This document shows, piece after piece, positions 9,002 to 16,439 of a stretch of DNA of 64,000 nucleotides. This DNA comes from Mycobacterium ahvazicum. GTDB lineage: Bacteria > Actinomycetota > Actinomycetes > Mycobacteriales > Mycobacteriaceae. Both the position numbers and the translations under genes were made by a program. Numbering within the stretch: position 1 is the stretch's first letter; the number at the start of each line of letters is the position of its first letter. Under the pieces are notes generated by a model that did no database searches, was not told the DNA's origin, and was given only the letters and a program-made list of their open reading frames with translations. The DNA lies in NCBI RefSeq assembly GCF_900176255.2, contig NZ_FXEG02000002.1:868001-932000 (forward strand), read 5' to 3'.

Positions 9002-10341
9002 ACGGCCGCCACGTCGGGGTCGGCGAAACCGGGGACCAGTTCCTCGGTCAGTGCCTTGATCGGCACGTGAGCGTCCAGCTGGCACAGGATCGCGGCCACC
9101 GACATGATCACCCGCATCGGGATCACCAGTTTGGGCGGTAGATCCATCTGCCGGGCCGTCCGGATCTGCGACACCGATCGGTCGATCTCGACGGCCGACA
9201 TCTTCTGCAGCCACTTGCGGGTGTAGTGGAAAACCTCCACCTCGACCGGTTCGACGTACTGGCGCAGCATGTCGTCGATGTCGCGCACCGACACCTGCTG
9301 GCCTTTCTGGATGAAGCCGGCCTTTTCCATCGTCGGCAACAGCAGGTCGTAGTTCTTGTCGCGGGCCAACCGGATGGTCATCCCGAGTTCGATTGGAAAG
9401 CCACCGGGCATCGGCGCGACGGCGCCGAAGTCGATGACGGCCATCCGGCCGTCGGCCAACAGCATGAAGTTTCCCGGGTGCGCGTCGCCGTGCAGCATCT
9501 GCAACCGGCGCGGGGCGTCGAAGGTGAGTTCGAGGAGCCGGGTGCCGATCAGATCGCGCTGCTCGACGGTGCCGTGGCGGATGATCTCGGCCATCGGCAC
9601 ACCCTGGATCCACTCCTGGACCACGACCTTGGGTGCGCTGGCCACCACGCGCGGCACCGCGAAGTGCGGATGATCGTGATACGCCTTGGCGAACGCGCGC
9701 TGGTTGTCGGCCTCCAGCCGGTAGTCGAGTTCCATCTCGGTGCGTTCGATCAGCTCGTCAACCACGCCTTGGACGTCGGCGCCGGGCGCAAGCTGTTTGG
9801 CCACCCCGACCATCCGCTGCATCGTCTTGAGGTCGGCCCGCAGGGCCTCGTCGGCGCCCGGGTACTGGATCTTGACGGCCACCTCGCGGCCGTCGGACCA
9901 CAGCGCCTTGTGCACCTGGCCGATGCTGGCCGAAGCCACCGGGGTGTCGTCGAACGAATTGAACCGGTCCCGCCACTTGGTGCCCAACTGCGCGTCAAGT
10001 ACCCGGTGCACCTTCTCGGCGGGCAACGGCGGAGCGTCTTTCTGCAGCTTGGTCAGCGCCTCCCGGTAGGGCTCACCGAACTCCTCGGGAATGGCCGCTT
10101 CCATCACGGACAGGGCCTGGCCGACCTTCATCGCCCCGCCCTTGAGTTCGCCCAGCACCTGGAAAAGCTGGTTGGCAGCCTTCTCCAGCAGTTCGGCCTG
10201 GACTTCGTCTTTCGACTTGCCGGTCAGCCGCTTACCTAAGCCCAGCGCGGACCTCGCAGCAAAGCCGACCGGAATACTGGCCAGCTTCGCGTTGCGCGCC
10301 GCCCGACCCCGTTTAATCTCAGACACATATCCATCATCCAT
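8998..10341 (-). CDS. ABC1/UbiB-family atypical kinase
   Basis: A 447-residue protein of the UbiB/ABC1/ADCK family. It shows the family KxGQ motif (GGAMKVGQALS) replacing normal kinase features, the Ala-rich nucleotide loop ASASIGQVH, lysine in EVAVKIQYPG, and catalytic elements LHGDAHPGNF and VIDFGA. Family members are ATPases/kinases that support isoprenoid-lipid metabolism at membranes; the substrate here is unknown. It matches Rv3197 by position and length. From memory, Rv3197 has been linked to macrolide response, which would suit its place beside whiB7; this is not shown by the sequence. Confidence 0.9.
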   Translation of the reverse strand: MDDGYVSEIKRGRAARNAKLASIPVGFAARSALGLGKRLTGKSKDEVQAELLEKAANQLFQVLGELKGGAMKVGQALSVMEAAIPEEFGEPYREALTKLQKDAPPLPAEKVHRVLDAQLGTKWRDRFNSFDDTPVASASIGQVHKALWSDGREVAVKIQYPGADEALRADLKTMQRMVGVAKQLAPGADVQGVVDELIERTEMELDYRLEADNQRAFAKAYHDHPHFAVPRVVASAPKVVVQEWIQGVPMAEIIRHGTVEQRDLIGTRLLELTFDAPRRLQMLHGDAHPGNFMLLADGRMAVIDFGAVAPMPGGFPIELGMTIRLARDKNYDLLLPTMEKAGFIQKGQQVSVRDIDDMLRQYVEPVEVEVFHYTRKWLQKMSAVEIDRSVSQIRTARQMDLPPKLVIPMRVIMSVAAILCQLDAHVPIKALTEELVPGFADPDVAAV

Positions 10342-10445
10342 GACGACGCGGCCGCCCCGGGCTTGATCTTGGCAACAGTGGGGTGTCAGCTCGACCGGCG
10401 GTCACGTCGGGCCGCACGTGCCCGGCCACTCGGACGACGGCCCGA

Positions 10446-11327
10446 TCAGCACGAACACAACGGATGCTTGGTCCATTGCCGCGCGACGATGGCGCCGGCG
10501 TGCAGATCGAATTCCAGGGTGGCGTTCAACGCTTGCGGTGGACCGGGATCGGGCCCGGCATCGCGGCCGCGCACCGCCGCGATCACGCGGTGCACCTGGC
10601 TCAGCGCCAGCGCGGCGGTCGCCAGCAGGGTGGGCCGATCGGCCACACCGACGGTCTCGCGTAGCTGAGCCGCGACCGCCGGCCACGCGGCATCCCGGTC
10701 GCTGCGGTGCAGATCGGCGCAACTCAGGCAGCTGGTCACGCCCGGAATGACCAGCGGCCCGACCAGCCCGGTGCCGTCGCGGACCCGTACCGCCAGGTGC
10801 GCGACGCGTTGGCTGTGCAGATCGCGGACCATGCGCGGGTCGGCGACCAGGTAGTCGGCCAGCACCACCAGATCCACGGCGGCGCGCGACACCGCGGCGT
10901 GGGGTTGACTGCTGTGCGCAATCCGCGCCCCCGAGCAGCGCAGCGACTCCATCAGCAGGTCCGACAGGGGCCCGCGGCCGTGCACCCGGATCGACGCGGC
11001 CCGGCCGCCGGATTGCCGGCGGCTGCGGGTCACCACCCCGGCGTTCACCAGCTGCGTGACGAGATGTGTCAGGTCGGGGTCCGTCAGCCCGTGCTCGAGG
11101 GCGTGCCGCTGCAACTCGGCGATCGGCAGGGGCGATCGCATCGTGTGCAAGAGCGTCGCCACTGCCGCGGCGGCCAGGCCGCGCGGGGGACGGATCAGCA
11201 CCGCGCGCCGCGGATCCCAACCCACCTGCACCGCACCATCGGGGCGCAGCAACACGGGCATCGCCGGGTCCAGCGCATAGGTAGCGGTGCCGGGCATGAA
11301 CCAGACTGTGCCACGCCGGGCGCGCAC
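10446..11327 (-). CDS. Orphan cyclodehydratase/ThiF-like (TOMM-type) protein
   Basis: A 293-residue protein resembling the TOMM cyclodehydratase partner (E1-like/ocin-ThiF) family. An N-terminal winged-helix-like part (about 60-105) could be the leader-peptide binding region. A Rossmann-like middle (RVHGRGPLSDLLMESL) follows, then zinc-type cysteine pairs CLSC and, at the C-terminus, CSC. No YcaO enzyme or precursor peptide is visible nearby, so a RiPP pathway cannot be claimed. GTG 11327 has an upstream ggagag and is used; ATG 11297 is an alternative giving MPGTATYALDP. It matches Rv3196 by position. Confidence 0.75.
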   Translation of the reverse strand: MRARRGTVWFMPGTATYALDPAMPVLLRPDGAVQVGWDPRRAVLIRPPRGLAAAAVATLLHTMRSPLPIAELQRHALEHGLTDPDLTHLVTQLVNAGVVTRSRRQSGGRAASIRVHGRGPLSDLLMESLRCSGARIAHSSQPHAAVSRAAVDLVVLADYLVADPRMVRDLHSQRVAHLAVRVRDGTGLVGPLVIPGVTSCLSCADLHRSDRDAAWPAVAAQLRETVGVADRPTLLATAALALSQVHRVIAAVRGRDAGPDPGPPQALNATLEFDLHAGAIVARQWTKHPLCSC

Positions 11328-11383
11328 GCCCGATCAGCTCTCCACAGGACCTTCAGGACCTCTGCGGTGGTCGCCTCGTCTGC

Positions 11384-11599
11384 TTACTCGCCCGGCGGCG
11401 GGCATGGGTGTGAATAACGCCATGCCATGATCTCTCCGAATTGTGCGTGCGTATTGACCGGCCCGAACGTGTATCCACAGGGCCAGTTGCGCTGTTCGCC
11501 GGGGTCGTCGTTCGGGTCCGGATCAGCGTGCGCGATTCCCGCACCGAACGCCAGGGCCAACAGCGCCGATCCCACAGCGATGATTGGTCGTTTGCGCAT
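11384..11599 (-). CDS. Small secreted cysteine-containing protein
   Basis: A 71-residue secreted protein. The start at 11599 has a gcagga just upstream and gives a Sec signal (MRKRPIIAVGSALLALAFG) with an AHA-DP cleavage site. The mature peptide is about 45 residues, acidic then Pro-rich (DPDPNDDPGEQ), with two cysteines (WPCGY and HPCPPP) that could form a disulfide. This is a common format for small mycobacterial exported proteins of unknown role. Confidence 0.75.
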   Translation of the reverse strand: MRKRPIIAVGSALLALAFGAGIAHADPDPNDDPGEQRNWPCGYTFGPVNTHAQFGEIMAWRYSHPCPPPGE

Positions 11600-11773
11600 T
11601 TCCTGCACCTCGATCTGTCGTCCGTGGCCAGTGTCGCGGTACTGGCCGAGTGGATTGAGCCGATGCGGTCGGCCCTCCGCACGCTTACCCACGCTGCCCG
11701 TGGACTTTGTCAACGAAGCCGTGAACAGCGCGCAAATTATGGGTTCAGCGCATACACCCAGAGCGGGCGACGT

Positions 11774-12526
11774 TCAGCCGGGCGGCGCGGTCACGATCAT
11801 CGTCTGTTGCCCGGTCTTCCACGCAGCCATGAATGTCGTGATGCTGACCTTCGTGTCGCCGTGGTCGGCGTACGGGTCGTTGAGGTGAACGGTGTCGTTG
11901 TTGGTGTCCACCCCGGTGACGACGAGCAGGTGATCGGCCGTTTTGCGCTGGTCGTTGCTGTCCAGGATGGTTCCGCCGTTGACCCAGGCGATGACCTTGC
12001 GGCGGGCGCCGAGGTCCTGCTCGAGCGCGGACAGAGTTACCTCGTCGGGGTATTTGTCCCAGGTCATCCGTGACTTGATGCCGTAGTGGTCGAGCAGGAC
12101 GACGGTGTCGGCCGCATCGATGCCACCCTTCTCGGTCTCATGGCCCGGGTCGCCGGTGGGCAGGTAAATCGGTCCGTCGCGGATCACCGAGGGCGTCTTC
12201 TGCGCCAGCTTGATGATCTCTTGCTCGGTCGCGGGAGTGCCGGTGACCTCACCGACCACGTCGGCCACCGAAGCCAGCCCGCACGTGTCTTCCGTCGACT
12301 GCTGCACCCAGTACTTGGCGGCCGCCTCGGGGTCGCCGTACACACCGCTGACGGTCGGCTTCGCCGGCGCCGCCATGCTGCCGGTCGCGGCCGCGGGTGA
12401 GGTCGTCGCGGCACCCGTCGATGACGGCGCCGCCCCGCACGCCGATACCACCAAAACGTTGGACAGGCCAATGCCAGCGCAAACCAACGCGGTGCGCAGC
12501 GCGGCTGCCATACGGGTGCTAAACAT
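11774..12526 (-). CDS. Lipoprotein with C39-like cysteine peptidase domain
   Basis: A 250-residue predicted lipoprotein, lipobox VVSAC with the lipid cysteine at 30, followed by a Ser/Thr/Ala-rich linker to about residue 58. The rest looks like a peptidase C39-like papain fold: catalytic Cys82 in EDTCGLASVADV, His199 in ADHLLVVTG and an acidic residue in VHLNDP (about 217). Such domains hydrolyse peptides or act as secreted papain-like enzymes; the substrate is unknown. It is divergent from a PstS-like lipoprotein with 252 bp between. Together the pair interrupts a gene order otherwise like M. tuberculosis Rv3196-Rv3195, suggesting gain here or loss there. Confidence 0.8.
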   Translation of the reverse strand: MFSTRMAAALRTALVCAGIGLSNVLVVSACGAAPSSTGAATTSPAAATGSMAAPAKPTVSGVYGDPEAAAKYWVQQSTEDTCGLASVADVVGEVTGTPATEQEIIKLAQKTPSVIRDGPIYLPTGDPGHETEKGGIDAADTVVLLDHYGIKSRMTWDKYPDEVTLSALEQDLGARRKVIAWVNGGTILDSNDQRKTADHLLVVTGVDTNNDTVHLNDPYADHGDTKVSITTFMAAWKTGQQTMIVTAPPG

Positions 12527-12564
12527 GCTGCCGCCAAGGCCAGTCGGGATAGTCGATCAACGAC

Positions 12565-12604
12565 AATATAGCACCTCCAGCAAACACCTGCGATCCAATT
12601 GGAT
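12565..12604. promoter_or_regulatory. Palindrome and -10 element between the two lipoprotein genes
   Basis: The 252-bp divergent spacer is lower in GC than its surroundings. It contains a perfect 12-bp palindrome atccaattggat (12593-12604) and, reading on the reverse strand, a good -10 hexamer TATATT (12570-12565) that would drive the C39-like gene. No convincing -35 was seen. The palindrome could be a regulator site serving both genes. Confidence 0.4.
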
Positions 12605-12778
12605 GCAATGACGATAAGCCGGTTTCCGGGTGCGTGAACGCCCCGCTCGGCCGTCGGTCGAAACCGTCCACTCAGTTGCTCCTGCGGTCCAAGTGCGGAA
12701 CTGCAATAGTGATCGCGGGCATTTGCGGCGCCGCCGTGGCCCACAGCGCCAAACCGGAGCAAAAGGTGAGGTCGGTCG

Positions 12779-13882
12779 ATGAAAATTCGTCTGTGTGGGC
12801 TGTCACTGGCGGCGTCGGTGATGCTGGTCGCGGCGGCCTGCGGTTCGCACTCCACGAGCCCGGTCGCCCACTTGGCGACGGCGCCGGCGACGTCGAACGT
12901 GACGCTGACCGAGACCGGTTCCAACAACCTCTACCCGCTGATGGACGCGTGGGCCGCGTCGTATCACTCGAAATACCCCAACGTCACGATCACCGTCGCC
13001 GGCGACGTGTCGGGCAACGGGATCGCGCAGGCCGCGGACGGCGCGGTCACCATCGGTGCATCCGGTCTCTACCTGACCGAGGGGGACTTGTCCGCACACC
13101 CGGGCCTGCTGAATATCGCGTTGGCCGTTTCTTCGCTGCACGTCAACTACAACCTGCCGGGTCTGCTCACGCATGTCCGGCTGGATGGCAAAGTACTCGC
13201 GGCCATGTACAAGGGCACCGTCAAGACCTGGAACGACCCGCAGATCGCCGACCTCAATCCGGGCGTGGTCCTGCCGGCCATCCCGGTGATTCCGTTGCAC
13301 CGCACGGACCCCGGGAGTAACGACACCTACCTGTTCACCCAGTACCTGTCCAAGCAGGACCCTGACGGGTGGGGCAAGTCGCCCGGCTTCGCCACCTCCG
13401 TCGACTTCCCCGCTGTGCCAGGCGGTTCGGGTCTCAACGGAATGGCGGCCGTGGTAACCAGTTGCGCCCAGAATCCGGGATGCATCGCCTACCTGGGCAC
13501 CCGCTACCAGGCCGAGGCCGCACAGAAGGGGCTCGCCGAGGCCGAGTTGGCCAATGCCTCAGGCCATTACGTGCTTCCTGATGCCGAGAGCGTCGAGGCC
13601 GAGGCCGCCGGATCCGCCTCGCAGACGCCGGCCAATCAGGCGGTCTCGTTGGTCAACGGGCCCGCCGCGGAAGGGTACCCGATCGTCAACTACGAATACG
13701 CGATCGTCTACAGCAAGCAGAAGGACCCTGCCGTTGCGCAGACGTTGCAGGCCTTCCTGCACTGGGTGGTGACCGACGGCAGCGGCCCCAAATTTCTTGA
13801 CGCCGTTCATATTTACCTTCGGCCGCTGCCGGACGCGGTCAGGGCGCTGTCCGACGCCCAGATCGCCAAGATCACCAGCTAG
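12779..13882 (+). CDS. PstS-like phosphate-binding lipoprotein
   Basis: A 367-residue substrate-binding lipoprotein, lipobox VAAAC (Cys21). The fold is PstS-like: a TETGSNNLYPL segment near the mature N-terminus and HRTDPGSNDTYLF in the hinge correspond to the phosphate-binding loops. It should capture inorganic phosphate at the cell surface for a Pst ABC permease. No pstC, pstA or pstB lies nearby, so it would need a permease encoded elsewhere or act as a sensor. The first loop reads GSNN where classical PstS has GSS/GST, so affinity may differ. The start has aaggtgagg upstream. It ends 12 nt from a convergent gene. Confidence 0.87.
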   Translation: MKIRLCGLSLAASVMLVAAACGSHSTSPVAHLATAPATSNVTLTETGSNNLYPLMDAWAASYHSKYPNVTITVAGDVSGNGIAQAADGAVTIGASGLYLTEGDLSAHPGLLNIALAVSSLHVNYNLPGLLTHVRLDGKVLAAMYKGTVKTWNDPQIADLNPGVVLPAIPVIPLHRTDPGSNDTYLFTQYLSKQDPDGWGKSPGFATSVDFPAVPGGSGLNGMAAVVTSCAQNPGCIAYLGTRYQAEAAQKGLAEAELANASGHYVLPDAESVEAEAAGSASQTPANQAVSLVNGPAAEGYPIVNYEYAIVYSKQKDPAVAQTLQAFLHWVVTDGSGPKFLDAVHIYLRPLPDAVRALSDAQIAKITS

Positions 13883-13894
13883 GCAAACGCCGGC

Positions 13895-15262
13895 CTAGTC
13901 GCTGACCGGCCCGCCGCCGGCGCCGGAGTCGTCTTGCTCCAGCCGTGCGATGGCCTCATCGATTCCGCTGGTGTCGCCGCCGATCACGCGATCGATGAAG
14001 CCGGCGGGTTCGTCGAGGTCCTCGGTGCCCGGCAACAGATCGGGATGTTGCCAGACTCCGTCGCGGACATCCATACCGGCGGCTTCGGTCAGCCGCTGCC
14101 ACAGCGCCGCGGCTTCCCGCAGCTTGCGCGGGCGCAACTCCAGGCCGACCAGCGTGGCAAACGTCTGCTCGGCCGGACCGCCGCTGGCCCGGCGTCGGCG
14201 CAGCGTCTCGCTCAACGCGGCCGCACCCGGAATCCGGTCGCCCAGGGCCGCGGTCACCACGACCTCCACCCAGCCCTCGATCAGCGCGAGCAGGGTCTCC
14301 AGCCGTTCCAGCGCCTGGGTCTGCGCCGGCGTGGCCTTCGGCTCGAAAACGCCTTGGCCGAGCAGGTTTTCGATCGCGGCCGGATCCGTAAGCGAGGCGG
14401 GGTTGAAGTCGCGTGCCAACTCCTCGATGCCGCTCATGTCGATCTTCATGCCCATCGCGTAGGCCTCGATGGCGCCCAGCAGCTGGCTGGACAACCACGG
14501 AACGTGGCTGAACAACCGGTGGTGGGCCGCTTCCCGGGCGGCCAGGAACGTCATGATCTCGCTGCGGGGCTGCTCGAGTCCGGCGGCGAAGGCTTCTACG
14601 GCGTCGGGCATGATCGCCGCCACGCCCTTCGGCCCCAGCGGCAGGCCGATGTCGGTCGACGTCAGCACCTCGCGGGACAACCGGCCCAGGGCCTGGCCCA
14701 GCTGCGACCCGAACGCCATCCCACCCATTTGCGACATCATCGCCATCAGCGGGCCGGCCATGCTCTTGGCCTCCTCGGGCAGCGACGACGCCCACACCGT
14801 CGAAATCTGTTGGGCCATCGGGTCGCACAGCCGTTTCCAGGTTTCCAGGGTGTTGTCCACCCAATCGCTCGGACTCCAGCCGACGGACTTGGTGGTGCCG
14901 GCGGGCAGCGCGGGGACGCCGTCGAGCCAGGTGTCGGCGAGGTGTACCGCATCGACGATCGCCGAGGTCGTCGTGGCCGGGATCGGTGCGACGAATCCAA
15001 TCGAGCTGGCCGCGACTTGCCGGGCCAGGTCGTAGTTGACGGGTCCCGACGGGGCGCCGCCGGCCGGCCCGGTGCCCGCGCTGCTGAACATCTGACCCAG
15101 CTGCGTGAAGATTTGCCCCAGGTCACCCATGTTGAAGTCCCCGCCCATGCCGAACGCGCCGAGCGGGTCTGACGGGCCCGAGCCGGACTCGGGATTCTTC
15201 TTCCCGTGCTTGTCGCGCTCGGGGTCTTCTCCGTGGGAGAAGCCGAAAGGCAGGTCAGCCAT
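13895..15262 (-). CDS. DUF2342 zincin-like putative hydrolase
   Basis: A 455-residue protein of the actinobacterial DUF2342/zincin-like family. Seen: a low-complexity acidic N-terminus (DPERDKHGKKNPES), a Gly/Met-rich stretch (MSQMGGMAFGSQLGQALG), and the zincin-type helix AAREAAHHRLFSHVPW, where the family metal ligands are expected. The canonical HExxH is not present, as is usual here, so catalysis is unproven. The start at 15262 (MADLPFGFSH) is chosen over 13 upstream codons. It is divergent from the PDZ-Lon protease and corresponds to Rv3195. Confidence 0.82.
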   Translation of the reverse strand: MADLPFGFSHGEDPERDKHGKKNPESGSGPSDPLGAFGMGGDFNMGDLGQIFTQLGQMFSSAGTGPAGGAPSGPVNYDLARQVAASSIGFVAPIPATTTSAIVDAVHLADTWLDGVPALPAGTTKSVGWSPSDWVDNTLETWKRLCDPMAQQISTVWASSLPEEAKSMAGPLMAMMSQMGGMAFGSQLGQALGRLSREVLTSTDIGLPLGPKGVAAIMPDAVEAFAAGLEQPRSEIMTFLAAREAAHHRLFSHVPWLSSQLLGAIEAYAMGMKIDMSGIEELARDFNPASLTDPAAIENLLGQGVFEPKATPAQTQALERLETLLALIEGWVEVVVTAALGDRIPGAAALSETLRRRRASGGPAEQTFATLVGLELRPRKLREAAALWQRLTEAAGMDVRDGVWQHPDLLPGTEDLDEPAGFIDRVIGGDTSGIDEAIARLEQDDSGAGGGPVSD

Positions 15263-15358
15263 GACCTCAACGGTACTCACCGCTGGAACAGAAGTTGCCA
15301 TCCGGCGTCACGCTTGTAGCTGAACGAGTCGCCCCGGTGTCCGGTTAGGGTAAGCGGC

Positions 15359-16381
15359 GTGAACAGGCGGATTCTGACCTTGATGGTCGCGCTGGTGCCG
15401 ATCTTGGTCTTCGGCGTGTTGCTCGCGGTAGTGACGGTGCCGTTCGTCTCGCTGGGCCCCGGCCCGACTTTCGACACGCTCGGTGAGGTCGACGGCAAGC
15501 AGGTGGTCGCGATCGAAGGTACGCAGACTCATCCGACGACCGGTCACCTCAATATGACAACGGTGTCCCAGCGCGACGAGCTGACCCTCGGCGAGGCGCT
15601 CACGCTGTGGTTCTCCGGGCAGGAGCAGTTGGTACCGCGCGACCTGATCTATCCGCCCGGCAAGTCCCGCGAAGACGTCGACAAGGCCAACACCGCCGAC
15701 TTCAAAGATTCCGAGGACAGCGCCGCCTATGCCGCCCTGGGCTATCTGAAATTCGCCCCCGCAGTCACCGTCGCGACGGTCACCGATCCCGGCCCGTCGG
15801 TGGGCAAGCTGAAGGCCGGTGACGCTATCGATGCGGTCAACGGCACCCCGGTGGTCAATGTCGAGCAGTTCACCGGACTGCTGAAGACCACCAAGCCCGG
15901 CCAGACGGTGACGATCGACTACCGCCGCAAGAACGAACCGGCCGGCGTCGCGCAAATCACCCTCGGTACAAATAAGGACCGCGACTACGGCTTCATGGGT
16001 GTCGCGGTGCTCGACGCGCCGTGGGCACCGTTCTCGGTGGATTTCAACCTTGCCAATGTGGGCGGACCGTCCGCCGGTCTGATGTTCAGCCTGGCCGTCG
16101 TCGACAAGCTCACCACCGGTGACCTGGCCGGTTCGACGTTCATCGCGGGGACCGGCACGATCACCTCCGACGGCAAAGTCGGCCAGATCGGCGGCATCAC
16201 GCACAAGATGGTGGCCGCCCAGGAGGCGGGCGCCACGGTGTTCCTGGTGCCGGCAAAGAATTGCTACGAGGCGACCTCGGACAATCCGCACGGTTTACGG
16301 CTGATCAAGGTCGAGACGCTCGGGCAAGCCGTGGATGCGCTGCACGCGATCCAACAAGGAGGTCAGGCGCCCAGTTGCTAG
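15359..16381 (+). CDS. Membrane-anchored PDZ / Lon-like serine protease
   Basis: A 340-residue protein starting at GTG 15359. One N-terminal membrane helix (ILTLMVALVPILVFGVLLAVV) anchors it. A PDZ domain at about 140-205 (VTDPGPSVGKLKAGDAIDAVNG) precedes a Lon-like protease domain with the Ser of GGPSAGLMF and the Lys of GGITHKMVAAQ forming the Ser-Lys dyad. The active domain should face outside the membrane. Substrates are unknown. It is 58 nt before the UPF0182 gene on the same strand, the order of Rv3194c-Rv3193c. Confidence 0.92.
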   Translation: MNRRILTLMVALVPILVFGVLLAVVTVPFVSLGPGPTFDTLGEVDGKQVVAIEGTQTHPTTGHLNMTTVSQRDELTLGEALTLWFSGQEQLVPRDLIYPPGKSREDVDKANTADFKDSEDSAAYAALGYLKFAPAVTVATVTDPGPSVGKLKAGDAIDAVNGTPVVNVEQFTGLLKTTKPGQTVTIDYRRKNEPAGVAQITLGTNKDRDYGFMGVAVLDAPWAPFSVDFNLANVGGPSAGLMFSLAVVDKLTTGDLAGSTFIAGTGTITSDGKVGQIGGITHKMVAAQEAGATVFLVPAKNCYEATSDNPHGLRLIKVETLGQAVDALHAIQQGGQAPSC

Positions 16382-16439
16382 CCCGCAATTCTGCGTACAG
16401 TTGTGACGTCCAGCTCACATTGATCAGGGAGCGTAGCTA

